DNA of 64,000 nucleotides from Parietaria judaica (Eukaryota > Streptophyta > Magnoliopsida > Rosales > Urticaceae), in the NCBI GenBank assembly GCA_954871525.1, contig OX940870.1:7533501-7597500 (forward strand), given 5' to 3'. Numbering within the stretch: position 1 is the stretch's first letter; every line of letters begins with the position of its first letter. The notes beneath the pieces are model-generated. The model was given only the letters and a program-made list of their open reading frames with translations. It did no database searches and was not told the origin of the DNA. Both the position numbers and the translations under genes were made by a program. Of the stretch, positions 11,640-23,342 are shown piece by piece.

Positions 11640-12881
11640 ACAAACTTTGGTACTATTTAATGGAGTTTCACTTGAGAAAGATTGTGACATGCCAAAATAT
11701 ATTTAGGAGGATTTAATTTTTACTTCAATTCACGCAAAAATGACCCAGTTGTGGCCTGGATTCACTTTTGGTCCTATTGGGCCGTTATTTGGATTTATAT
11801 CCATGCTTAAGATGATATTCTGTGTTGATTTTTTTTCATAACTGAGCTCGTCTTAGAGACGCTCACTTAAAGTCTCATATGACCCTAAAAAAACATTATA
11901 TTGCATTTGAATAATCCAAAATGTCTGGTGTATGGATTTGACTCTTAAAAAGCCTTAGACCCTTTTATTCGGTTTTCTGAACTTGAAAACGGAAGACCCC
12001 GTCTTTGAGAGCCAGCACAGTATGTTCCGAAAATCCTATTTATGACCAAAATTCTGCCTAGAATCAGTTTTGGACCTAATTACTCTTATTTATAGTAAAA
12101 AATATATATATTGTAAAACTTTATTTTAATCAATAGTACTTTGTTAGTTTTTTTATGTAAAATAATGATAAATTTATTGCTCACGGAAAAATTACTATTT
12201 ATAATAAATGATTGCTTGCAATTATTAATAACGTTGAATAATTTTAATAACCCAAGTGAGAATCACAGTCTACGAAAATTAATTCCTGAACAACCATAAA
12301 CTAAACATGAAAGAAAACAAATGTCTAAAAATAAAATAAATTTATTACTGAAGTTACTTTATCTTTATATGAATTTACTATAAAAAATCAAATTTAATAA
12401 TTAAATAAGGTTTTCGGTACAAATAGATCTTCGACACCGGTTATGAAAATTGAAACCGAATACCGAAGACTTAATGTGGTCCAAATGGACCGAAGACCTT
12501 GTTTTATGCACACAAACCCTAATATTTGGTCTTTAGGTTCTTCGGTAACAAGTTTTTATCCCAAATTTTGATTTTTTTTTACACCCGTAGGCCAAAACAT
12601 GTTTTGGGGATTTCAAATGCAATAGTGATATTTTGAAAATCAGAAAGTTTCCCTTTCGAAAGAGTTTTGGGTTTTGACCCTGAACTAATTAGTAATCCCA
12701 TAAAACCCCAATGTAAACGTACCATATTATATGAGTAATAAAACGAGATTATATAATCACCAAACGGTCTTTCAAATCACTCAGCCATAGAACTCTTATT
12801 AATAAGTCAAACCGTTCTTCCCTGAAAAGATCAAGAAGTCTCCGAACTTGACGATACGCAGAGACACCGCAGACAAATCCA
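11640..12881. other. Intergenic DNA downstream of APT
   Basis: No gene is supported. About 12400-12540 contains 'accgaagac'-type repeats. The last 140 bp before the APT stop codon should hold its 3' untranslated region. Confidence 0.5.
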
Positions 12882-15800
12882 TCAAGCCGCGTTGACCAAA
12901 ACAAACAGCGGTTTGTCTCCCAATCGGTCCCGTCCCTGAAATACACCGGAAAAGAACAAGCATCGTGTGTTAGACAATCGTATGCGACTAATATCTAACT
13001 AGTTATTGATACATAGAGAATGTCAGACCTTGAGCTCTGGCAATTCGATAACACAAGCACACTCGACCACATCTACCCCGACTCGTTCTGCCAAGAAAAA
13101 AACAACGATAAAATCAGATCTAAGCCTACGAACAGAGACATATCAAAGCGTAAAAACCAGCAGCAAGATTAACAAAACAACTCATGTGGTCTTGCTCGAC
13201 TGATCAACTGCAGATGAACCGAATCAATCGGATTCAAAATGTTAAAAAAATATGAAAAGTGAGTTCTGCTTCTAACACTTCAAGATTGCCCATATGATCA
13301 ATCTTTTCACACCAAGCATGTCATAAAGAAAAACGAAAAGCCGGCGAGAAAATTACCGAGCAGCCTGATTGCGGCACACAATGTTCCACCAGTGGCAATG
13401 AGGTCATCGATGATAAGTGCTCGTTCTCCTTCTTGTACCGCTCCCACATGCATCTCTATCTTGTCAGTTCCGTACTCTAATGTGTACTCTTCTGATATAA
13501 CCTTCCCTGAAAATGCAATAACACAGCTTCAGAGCAATGTGTTGGGAGAAAGCGCAACGCAACGGAATCTCAATGTCTCCCAATAGCCGCTGAAATATGA
13601 AGGCGATAATAATCGAAACACAACCACGAACACGAGACAATTTTAGCGTGGAAAAACCCCCAAAACGGAGTAAAAAACCACGGGACCCGTAGGCCGCTTA
13701 AAATCCACTATAATCAAGAGTGAGGTACAAACGAAGTCTTCCCTAGATAAAACTAGAGGCATACATCATCATCATCAAGATCGAACACCAATCTCGGATT
13801 GCAACAAACAAGCAAGAGAAGAATTTGTGAAAAACGTTCCCACAAAACAGCCTCTGGTTTCCACTCTTCAGACCGACCTAGAAATCTCGAAACCACATCT
13901 CCACCGTTCAGAACGTACCTCTATGTCTTAGGAACGTTCTGTCCAAAAATCACGACGATCCAACGGTGAACGAGTGCGCAATGACGATTTTCCTGAGGGT
14001 CGACGAAACTGGGCGGAAACCGCGAATTTGCTCTCTTTCTCTCTTTCTCTTGTTTTCTCTCTCTCCTTCACTCTTGTATTTCTTCATCTCATCTAAGTCA
14101 TTTATGACCTAGGCTTCATGGGCCGGGTACATGAATCAATGGGTCAAAAATAACCCACATTGTTGGGCCTCCAAATAGGAGGGATACCCAACACAATGTA
14201 AACACTTTAGTCTTCAATTTATTCTTCGCAACAATGCTCGTGTTCGATGTCACAGTTCACATGTCTTCTTTCAACGTATATCAAAAAAGGGTTTCATTTT
14301 TTTTCCTCTCTAGCAGAGCTTTAGACTATTTCTAGGAAGGTTTGGCTTCATCTACGTAATTTAGGCTCGGAAGAGGGTAGGAAGGAAGGACAGTAGATTG
14401 TCGTGTTAGCACATACTGAACTTGCCAATCTAGTCCATTTAAACCCAACTCAGTCGATCGGAGCTCCTTTTAATTGTTAAAAAAAAAAAAAAACATCTAG
14501 TATCCACCGATTATGCAAAGTCGAAGCCTTTTTGTGCTCGCGCTAAAAAAAATTATTTTCTCTTGCCGGCGTGAGTGAAACACTTGCTTTCGTATATATA
14601 CTTAAGAATTAGTTTTCCGTTTGTCTTATAAAAGTACTTGCCAGTTGCTGCAATTCTGAACGACTGAACATCACGAGAAAGAAAATCAAATGAAAATTCC
14701 GGGATGTACCAGGCAACTTATTTGGTTTTCTTATAGGCACGAATTTCGCTCCAATAGCCAACGCAATGGGCGGTCCGAAAATGAAACCTCTTGCTTCGAT
14801 ACCTGCATCATATCATCGATACAATTTGTTACATAACTCGTAATTGTGCAAATAAAGCTTCAAACTTAGGTTCGTTGGTAAGAGTTCAAGAAACGACGAA
14901 GACCGTTTATCGATCACCAATCCGATACTGAGTTGTCAGCTCAAAGCTAAAGCTCATCCACTATATCTATACGATCTAACTTGTTGTAATGAGAGAACTA
15001 AAAATAATATAAGTTGTCCTTTTTCAAAATCGCATTATCCAATAGAAGATCCAAACCCTATTGAACACCACTGGGCAAAACCGCCATTGATGTGAAAGCA
15101 AAGATTCAAACAAATAGAGCATAATCAAACTAAGATCTCATCTACCACCTCAAGCAGAAGCTAAACGCGAAGTTCGAGCAACGAAAGAGAGAGACAGCGA
15201 CGATTACCTGCGACAACGGAGATCTCTTTGTCCTTGTACCTCTCGACGAACAAATCAATGGTGTCCTTGAAAGCCTTCGGTTCCAGAAGCAACGTCGTGA
15301 TATCCTGGAACATAATCCCTGACATACAGAGCCAAACATTAGCACAGAAATGACGAAGAACAACGATGGCGAGAGCGACAGAAATGCGTGAGTACCGGGC
15401 TTGGGAAAGTTGGGGATGACACGAATGGCCGAGGCGATTCGCGAGACTCGATCGTCCTTGCCTTCTTGCGCCGCCATTATCGGACCTCGTTTCGTGGAGC
15501 GAGTCACTGCTTCGAAAGCCAAAACCCTTCACTCACTGAGTTACTCGCTCGCTCAGTGAAAAGAAAGAAAGGAAATAAAAAGCAGGAGCGATCTCCAAGG
15601 CGAGGCAAGGGTCCATCTTCTTCATTATCGCACAATTTATTATTAATTATTAATTTTAAAAAATAAATAAATTTAATGACCGAATTGCCCCTTCCCCATT
15701 TACTTCGTTTGACTTTTCTTTTGTCTTGACCCGAATCCATGAACAACGTTCATCAGAAAAACTCATAATCAGAAGAAGAAGAGAGAGAGATTTCTGATTA

Positions 15801-15979
15801 CCAGAGCAGCGAAGGTGAGAGAGTTCAGATCGGCGACGAAGGAAGCTGATCGAAGGAGAATGAGAAGCGGGAGATTCCGATTGCAGTGAAGCTTTGACCT
15901 TTGTCGGAGCTGGAAAATGATCGGAGAAGAACTTGGTGGTTGATGAAGGTGATGAGAGAGACGATAGATTTTGCGTCAT
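12882..15979 (-). CDS. APT1: Adenine phosphoribosyltransferase (APRT)
   Basis: Converts adenine and PRPP to AMP, the purine-salvage step that also inactivates cytokinin bases. Core exons (minus): 15396-15477, 15208-15318, 14710-14802, 13357-13506, 13029-13087 and 12882-12935. All junctions are GT..AG and phases match, giving 182 residues, close to the plant cytosolic enzyme. The PRPP loop [13 protein letters not shown] is at residues 125-137. Other family strings are [28 protein letters not shown] and [13 protein letters not shown], and the protein ends FVLVNAA. The start chosen is ATG 15477. An upstream ATG at 15979 opens a 59-codon exon (15802-15979) that can splice in frame to 15506 and would give about 251 residues with a Ser-rich plastid-type leader. 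Intron 3 holds a solo LTR. The family call is very sure; the copy number (APT1 or a paralogue) and the longer form are less so. Confidence 0.95.
13540..14193 (-). mobile_element. Solo LTR (Ty1/copia-like) within APT intron 3
   Basis: The 654-bp segment has inverted ends TGTTGGG...CCCAACA. It is flanked by perfect 5-bp direct repeats CAATG (13535-13539 and 14194-14198). On the minus strand its 3' part has 'gattatagtggatttt', 'cccgtggttttttactcc' and 'gggtttttccacg', the U5 signature of plant copia LTRs. It therefore lies in the same orientation as APT. There is no internal retroelement sequence. The insertion sits 33 bp from the exon 4 boundary at 13506, on the acceptor side of that exon. Confidence 0.85.
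15802..15979 (-). CDS. Putative alternative first exon of APT: plastid transit peptide
   Basis: From ATG 15979 the frame encodes 59 residues rich in Ser, Thr, Pro, Lys and Arg with few acids (starting [18 protein letters not shown]), then meets a GTAATC donor at 15801. Joining to the acceptor CAG at 15507-15509 preserves the frame, adds [10 protein letters not shown], and then enters the cytosolic Met. Arabidopsis APT1 is known to have a longer form with a chloroplast leader, so a dual-targeted gene is plausible. Alternatively this stretch is only 5' untranslated region. No transcript evidence is available here. Confidence 0.55.
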
Positions 15980-18900
15980 TTCAAACAGTTAGATTTCTTG
16001 AGTAGTTAGTTGGAGAGGGTATTTTGGTCCATCAGGGATCAAGAAGTGTGGAAAGTAACTAAACATGGGTTAATATTATAATATAATCGCCAAATGGCGT
16101 GTCGAATGAGGGTTAAAGGGTTTACTTTCTTGTCCACCTAATGAATGCCTATGTAATAATATTCATTATTGTGATTTTGTGTGAAAAAAAAAATAAAAAA
16201 AATAATGGAGAATGTTGACTTTCTTTAAAAAAAATATAATGTAATGGTGAAAAAGAAAGTTAGGCACTTGAATGTGACGAAGAAAAAGAGAAGGCAATAG
16301 TAGCTTCAACTAAATTTGCCTTTATAGAAAACGGAACATTATCGGTAGATTTGAACTTTTTGCATTATAGTCTACACCCATTAATCAGACACCAAATCTA
16401 AATTCTCTTAAGTCTCAAGATTATGTAATTTTCATGATGAAATTGGTTCATTTGGCACAATGAAAAGTGACAAGCAAGCCCTATTGAGAGTCGTCTCATG
16501 ACATCACACACGCACACAAAAAATGGCCATTAAACTGTGTCAAATGGACCTGAATTTTGTCCAATGGGCTATCTATCAGCCCTTGGCCCATAAAAAGCTA
16601 GGCATTTAGGCCCACTAGATATAATCTAGTCCAGGAGAAATTTCAGAAGATGAATTATAAACCCGTCCAACCGCAGTGTACCGCTGCTAGCCCTCGCTGT
16701 CGAAATCGACTCCGGCAGGATTTGGCCCCTAGATGAATCCCGGGACATTTTTCCAACAATAATTTCATTTTCTTGTAGCTCGTAAAGAAAGGGGGAAGGT
16801 AACAACGGTTGTTCATTCATTCATTATTTTTTTAATTTAAAAAATGAACTTGTCGTCGGCCGGGCCTGTGAACATTTCTCGGCAGCCACGGCTGGCACAA
16901 TTTTCCCTATGTATACATAACATATATAATGTCATCATCTATCTTATTAAAATATTACATCGATTGAATCCTGAACTGATTAAAGTCTAATATAATAAAT
17001 ACTATATGGCTATGAAGTAGAGTTTCAAATGCCAGTCCAAGAAGACATTGCAGCTTCCATGAACGCACCGCTCGTACCCATCAGCAATAATACAATTACA
17101 ACGCAAGAAATTGCTCATCAAGACATGAAACTACAAATAGAGCAAGTGTCTGGAACAAGTACACTATTATAAGGCGCCTCCATATCAGCAAGTTCGTTCA
17201 ATACTCAATCATACAATACCCAGATTGAGATGCCCATAAAGCACACTCTACTCTACTATATCACGATTTTATATTAATTTATTTTATTTTACCACAAACA
17301 CTTTTGTTTGTGCCATTCATTGAATTATTAGTTGCCCATATAGCTAGCTAAGCAATGACTTCATGCGAAAGCTTCATTTTCCGGATCATACAGCTTTCAC
17401 TTTGCTCTCTTGACACTAAAAACGTGTAACACCACGTTTTTGGCGGCTTTAAATTCGCTTCATTTATATATAAAAATATCATGACATGTTTTGCTAGGGC
17501 TGCACAATTGAAAATATCAATTTATGATGTATATCAATAAATAAGCAGTTAAATGGTCAAAAGTTACTAGTCAAATTGAAGAAACACACTTTCAAATTCT
17601 AGAGTTCTTCACGGTTTGTATAATTGTGTATATATATATATTGTATTGCTGGGCAGGTATCAATTTTGCATCTAACAAGGAACAAAATTCTGCATGGGAT
17701 AAAGATTACGATGAACTCATCTTCCTTACGCCACGATTACAAGGCAGTTCGTTGGAAACGGATCAACTTGATATTCTCTTAAATATTCTAAGCATATATT
17801 GAAGAACACCCACGCTTTTAATTTCAAAATTGCACAACCCCATTTCACCAATACCAACATGACACGTGGAGCAACTTGCCTTCTTCTTTTTTTTTTTTTT
17901 TTAATATGTGCATGTATCTAGTATACTTGTTAGTTGAGTAATAGGACGAAATAAGATAGTTCCATTTGTTAATACTCCACACGTATTATATATGCCTTTA
18001 ACCCCGTCGGTGGACCCTAATATCTCCACTTGGACACGTTTAATACATATATATATATATATATATCAACTATACAACCTTTTTTATGCACTAATCATAT
18101 ATACTTATATGTTTAAACTTTAAATTAATATATAATTAGTATGAACTATCTGTTCATTAGGCGGCCATGGACCGGACTGTACTAAAATGGACCGCCGCCA
18201 AAAGATAAAACTCACAAAAGTAGTGCTATCATTTCCATTTTCCATTATAGATATTACAAATTTGGTATATCACGTTTATACACCAAATAAGGAGTGAGCA
18301 AAGAGCTCACTGAACTGAACGGCCCACACTGGAAGATGAATTTGGCATGCAAATCACGTGACTTTTAGGTAAAATAAAAAGAATTAATAGCCACATAATA
18401 TTTTTTTTTTATTTTTATAATGACATAAACTTATTTTGTTTCATAGTAACAGAAAAATTCGAGACCCACTATTTTATTTCTTTTCAAAATATATTTATTT
18501 GTAGTTCAAATTCAGTCGGTACTAGAAAAGCGAAATAAAATTATCTCTTTTGAAAATTTACAAAAATGAGAAACGGTCCATGCTTAATTAATAACACATT
18601 TAAAATTTTATTAAATAAACATAAAATATTAAAAATACGATCATAAAAAAAAAAAAGATTAAATTCACGCTATTGAGAAATAAAATATATAATAATTATG
18701 TCACCAACTATTAACCTAAAATAAAAATCGGAATTGGTTGGTGTTGAGAATCAACCTAGTGAATGGGGCAAAAAGTTTCTTCGAGAAGCTTTTAACCTTC
18801 AAAAAGGGTTTATGCTCACAGAATCCATCATCCAGTGTGAACGAGTGAGTGATGACCAAATTAGGTCGGTCAGACTCGTGGACAACTAGCGTTGCCAAAT

Positions 18901-18990
18901 GCAAACCCTTTTAATAAAACTGAGCTGACTATTAAGCCCCTAAGACCAAGTCCAATCTTTCAAGCAAGGTCCATCAGTGGCAAATTACTG
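15980..18990. other. Intergenic DNA between APT and the ZAT gene
   Basis: AT-rich sequence without a supported gene. A moderately GC-rich patch lies at about 16560-16900 with no recognisable product. Small (TA)n runs occur near 17625-17641 and 18048-18066. The region next to 15980 is presumably the APT promoter. Confidence 0.45.
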
Positions 18991-19025
18991 AATTACACAA
19001 GGCAAAACCCTACCTTCTTCGGTTG

Positions 19026-19515
19026 AACGCCACGTGTCACGGCTACCCGTTAATTAAGTAACTATCGAGCGAGGCGTGTCTTGATACAAAGAACCGAAGC
19101 ACTTGGCCAAGCCACGCCCAACCACAGTCGCTGAGCGAGATCCAACGGCCGAGATTCGATCAAGAAGTCGCCGGCTGCTAAAATACGCACACCCCTGGAG
19201 TGTCTCTCTCTTACTCTTTGCATGTTTGACTTTTGAAGCCGTCTTTGCAGCCCGTTCCTTCGAAGAGAAAAATAAAAGGAAATTAGTTACGATGTTCATA
19301 CTCCGTTGCGTGGGGCCCAGGAGAACACTCCCTTGCCAGCACAGCGCGTAGTGTGAGTCTGTGTTGACCGACTCGGGAGAGAGAAGGAGAGCAGTCATCC
19401 TTGGCCACCAAGAAAGGGCTTCCCATACTAAACGTGCTCCACTCTCTCTCTCTCTTACTACTTTCCCACCACTTGTCACGCAACTTCGCATCTCTCTCTC
19501 TTCTCTTTATATACT
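19026..19515 (+). promoter_or_regulatory. Promoter of the ZAT-type gene: G-box, W-boxes, DRE core, TATA
   Basis: Upstream of ATG 19623 there are a G-box/ABRE-like CACGTGTC (19031-19038), W-box cores TTGACT (19226-19231) and TTGACC (19364-19369), and a DRE core ACCGAC (19367-19372) overlapping the second W-box. CT-rich tracts follow, then TATATA at 19508-19513. This places transcription start around 19540 and leaves a leader of under 100 bp. These elements fit the stress, WRKY and ABA induction known for ZAT10-type genes. Their function here is inferred. Confidence 0.5.
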
Positions 19516-19622
19516 CACTCTCACTCCAACCGAAAGACAAAATAACCAACACTCCAAAAAAAAAACAACTCAATACAATCTCTCTCTAAATCGTTAAAGA
19601 CTTGTGAGTTTTCAATCCGCTT

Positions 19623-20396
19623 ATGGCCTTGGAAGCTATGAACTCCCCCACCGCCGCTACGGCCCCGTTCCGCTTCGACGCTGAGGCGGCCGCCGCCGCC
19701 TTCAACAACCTCGACCAGCCCTGGGCGAAGCGCAAGCGGTCGAAGCGCGCTGCGGCGCGCTTCGACGGCGCGGTCTCCGTGGCAGCGCCCACCGAGGAGG
19801 AGTACCTGGCCCTCTGCCTCATCATGCTCGCCCGCGGCACTGCCGACGGTTCCCGTAAGCCCGTCTCCGCGCCTCACTACCTCGCGCCCGCCGCTGCGGC
19901 GACGGTGGCGGTGGAGGATTCGAGGATGAGCTACAAGTGCTCCGTCTGCAACAAGGCCTTCTCCTCCTACCAGGCCCTCGGCGGCCACAAGGCCAGCCAC
20001 CGCAAGAACTCGGCCGCCGCCTCCGCCGCGGCCGAGGACCAGTCGACGTCGACTTCCACGACGACGAATTCGGCCGTGGTCAACGCCGGCGGGAAGTCGC
20101 ACGAGTGCTCCATCTGCCACAAGACGTTCCCGACCGGGCAGGCCTTGGGCGGGCACAAGCGCTGCCACTACGACGGGGGCGCGGCCGCCTCGGCAGCCGC
20201 AAACAGCGCGGTGACATCCTCGGAGGGCGTCGGGTCCACCGCGAGCCACCGCAACTTCGACCTGAATCTGCCGGCTCTGCCGGACCAGATCTTGGCCGGC
20301 GGCAACGACGACGAGGTGGAGAGCCCCCACCCGTTGAAGAAGCCGCGGCTGGTGTTGGTAGCACCCAAAAGAGAATTTGCGCAGCACCACCACTAG
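19623..20396 (+). CDS. ZAT10: C2H2 zinc-finger transcriptional repressor, ZAT10/STZ-type
   Basis: Intronless, 257 residues, the usual size for C1-2i plant zinc-finger proteins acting in the nucleus as stress-response repressors. Basic nuclear signal KRKRSKR is at 36-42. The L-box [15 protein letters not shown] is at 58-72. Finger 1 is [23 protein letters not shown] (ligands C106, C109, H122, H126). Finger 2 is [23 protein letters not shown] (C162, C165, H178, H182), and both carry the plant-specific QALGGH. The EAR repression motif DLNLPALP is at 213-220. Between and around these are Ala- and Ser-rich linkers. Codon use is strongly GC-ending, in sharp contrast to the AT-rich flanks. The exact orthologue (ZAT10, AZF or ZAT6 type) is not certain. 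Domain content is certain. Confidence 0.96.
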   Translation: MALEAMNSPTAATAPFRFDAEAAAAAFNNLDQPWAKRKRSKRAAARFDGAVSVAAPTEEEYLALCLIMLARGTADGSRKPVSAPHYLAPAAAATVAVEDSRMSYKCSVCNKAFSSYQALGGHKASHRKNSAAASAAAEDQSTSTSTTTNSAVVNAGGKSHECSICHKTFPTGQALGGHKRCHYDGGAAASAAANSAVTSSEGVGSTASHRNFDLNLPALPDQILAGGNDDEVESPHPLKKPRLVLVAPKREFAQHHH

Positions 20397-20399
20397 AAT

Positions 20400-22515
20400 A
20401 TTACTCTTGACTAGAAAAATTCTTTGTTTACATTTCTTATAAATTTCTAGTGATTTTTTTAGTTGTGTACATACAAGTTGGAAGATTGTTTCTCTTGTTA
20501 ATTAGCATATGTGAGTTTTGATAGTCAGACATGAACAATTCAATTATATTTAAATTTTTTTATAAGATTATATGTAAATGTGTGAAGTGATGATGATGAG
20601 TATGGGAAGCGCGTGAGAGAGTGTTTAGGCATGAACTGGCGCCAGCGCCAGGTTTGTTGAGGACACCACCTCCACTTGCACATGTTGCCACAACCACAAA
20701 GCAATTAAATTAATTAATTAATTAAATAGAAGAAAAGGAATATTAGCTTGCTTGTGCGTGTCAGTTTTTGACGGTTTTAACTGTTGAAAGTCTCAGTGAG
20801 ATGAGAGTGAGCAAGTAGTGCACTGCAAGCTACAGTCCATGAGAATCACGCGCAAGCGTGTACGCTTTTTTTTTTTTATAATTATTATTATATATTATTC
20901 AGTATTATTATTCAAATTTTTATATATGAATTTGTGACCTAAATATTATTCAGTAAATATAGAGGTTCTGTGACGGAGGAGGAGAATTTAAGTTGGGATT
21001 ATAGCGGACAGATCAAGCTGATCACTAGTTATTATTGTATTGTATACTATGGTGAAACTTTTCGTTTATATATCTCTTATAAGTTATAATCTGTAATTCC
21101 TTTTTCTCCCATATGTTAAAAAAAAAATTAAATTGAAGAAAAAAATAGCAGTACAAAACACAATCCTAGATACCCAAAATGAGAAACACAAAAATGAAAA
21201 CAAATAAACGCTTTAAAATTTGAACAATAAAAGACAATAAACGCAATAAAAAAGTTAAAATTTTTATAATTATAATATTAATAATAAGAAGAAGAAAGTT
21301 GATATAATTTTCAAACATTTTCACTTTGACATTAAAAATAATGGAATCCGATCAAAATGTGAGACCTAACGCAAGGCGACGATCATTATTGTCGGACTGT
21401 TTTCATTAAAATAAAAAAGCCGCGTCATTTTCACAAAATAATCTTCTAATCTGAATTTTAGCTTATTATTTTGAATTCCGTTGCTCTTATATTTATTTAG
21501 CATAATGTCTTTTATTCGAGCCTATGATATTATTTTTAAAATGTCGATGCGTGCGAGTGACACAGTGAGAGAGTGGAGTGATAATATTGCATATTGGGGG
21601 AGATGAGGATGAGAACAAATACATATAGGTGGATAAGAAGGTATAATATATATATATATCTATATAAAAATTTAGGGCACACTTTGTTTTATTTGCGTGT
21701 GGGACTTATAAGCGTGACACCTCGACATTTTTCCCTTACTCTTTTACACATCGTTCGGTACAATCTGTGACTTTTGTTCCTCTGTTTACTCACAGGTACT
21801 TCTGCCACGTACGCTCTTACGAGGTTTATTTTTTTAAAAAAATAATTAATAAATAAAAAACGTGTGAAAACTGGGAAGAAAAAGTCGGAGAGGTGTTCCG
21901 TGGTGCATGGTAAGATCTGATTAGGCCACGTACGACGCGAGACACGGGATCGCATCGCCTGGGAGACGTGTCTGCGTTTCATTGGCTGGTTGTCGTTTTG
22001 CTTAATTAATGATGCTTGTTTCTGTACTTTCTTTGGAATGTAAATGAGTGTTGAATAATTTGCGTTTTATTTTGATTGAAGCGTGACTGCTCAATGCCAA
22101 TTATGATTAGTCTTTATGATGAGAGTGTGATTTAATATATTACTCGAGATGTCGGCTATTTTTTCACGTTATTTGTAAGACAAGCCATGTTTCTCGATTC
22201 GCAAAGTTGTTAACAATCAAATCCAAATTATGATACAGCTTTTACAAACACATTGATGACACAATACTTACACATAGTAGCTTTTATTTACCGGTGTTTA
22301 CTACATTTTTCATTTCTCTTTTGCTTTGCTTTGCTAGATTATGAAATAGTTCGTTGAAACTGAAGTTGGTTGCGAAAGTTAGGCGAAGTTAAACTTGAGT
22401 TGAAACAGAAGGAGCCATTCGAAACGTAAAATACATTTATGATTCTATATTACACGAAAATTTAAGGGCGTAAATAGTTAAATTGGGGTTTTACAACTAT
22501 TCGTGTTACCATCAC
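20400..22515. other. ZAT 3' region and AT-rich intergenic DNA
   Basis: The first few hundred bases after the stop would carry the 3' untranslated region. No further gene is supported. A (TA)n run lies near 21645-21665. The frame at 21689-21982 (minus) has no recognisable domain. Confidence 0.45.
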
Positions 22516-23334
22516 CAAGGTTGGAATTTTCGACGATAATCGTCGATAATCGTCGATTTTTCGGCTTTTCGATAGTTACCGGTAAGTTGCCGGTTGTAAT
22601 GCTTATCGTTTTTATATACTTTTCGACGATTTTCGAGGTTTTCGATAAAACCTTTTCCAACCGATTTTCGGTAAAATCAGTGTAAAAAAAAGGTATTTTT
22701 CGGCAAAAATAATTATAATTGCACAAGGTCACCTCACCCCGCCCCGTCACGTCCGTCCGGACGGCGGCGGCGCGCGCGTGTGGTGGTGTAACATTTGTGT
22801 GAGTCCTCCCCCATCCACAAAATCCTATGACCCAAAGGGCCCAAGCCCTTGTCCCTAATATTTGGTATATAAACATCACCAAACTCTTGTCATCTATCAA
22901 TGTGGAACTTTTTGTTATTCAACTTATATTACACAACTTAACATACACATACACTTTCACTTAATAATTTAACTTAATGTTACACACTTCAACTAATATT
23001 ATACACTTAACATACATATTAACTTCACCTAACATACATATACACTTAATATGTATATTCATTTAATATTATACACTTCAACTAATATTAATATTATAAT
23101 TATACACTTAATAATTTAACATATGTTTTGTGGTATGATATTATCAAAATATTTTATAAGTTAGATGTCAAAAAGTATCGAAAAGTATCGATAATCCGTC
23201 GATAATCATCGAAAAGTATCGGTAATCGGTAAGCTACAGTGTTATAGGTTTTCCGTCGGTTAATCGGTAAGCTATCGATTAATCCGTCGAAAACGGTAAT
23301 CGGTTTATCGGTAAAATCGGTAAGTTGAACCTTG
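22516..23334. mobile_element. Non-autonomous hAT-like element with perfect 8-bp TSD (819 bp)
   Basis: Ends are CAAGGTTGGAATTTTCG on the left and, in reverse complement, CAAGGTTCAACTTACCG on the right. The flanking 8-bp repeat accatcac is perfect (22508-22515 and 23335-23342), diagnostic of hAT-type transposition. Subterminal arrays of 'cgataatcgtcg' and 'tcggtaa' motifs, typical transposase-binding repeats, sit inside both ends. The interior (about 22690-23130) is nearly identical to the interior of the element at 27840, although the two have different terminal sequences. It carries no transposase. Confidence 0.85.
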
Positions 23335-23342
23335 ACCATCAC

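Noticed and set aside
15142..15532. Long overlapping minus-strand frames around APT exons 1-2
   Set aside because: They are read-throughs of the true exons across intron 1. The correct protein follows only after splicing, and the apparent starts at 15522 and 15532 are TTG and GTG, not ATG.
19521..20393. 290-codon frame antisense to the ZAT gene
   Set aside because: A shadow of GC-rich coding sequence on the other strand. The sense frame holds perfect zinc fingers and an EAR motif.
22478..22900. 140-codon minus-strand frame
   Set aside because: Lies entirely in the non-coding interior of a hAT-like element and has no transposase motif.
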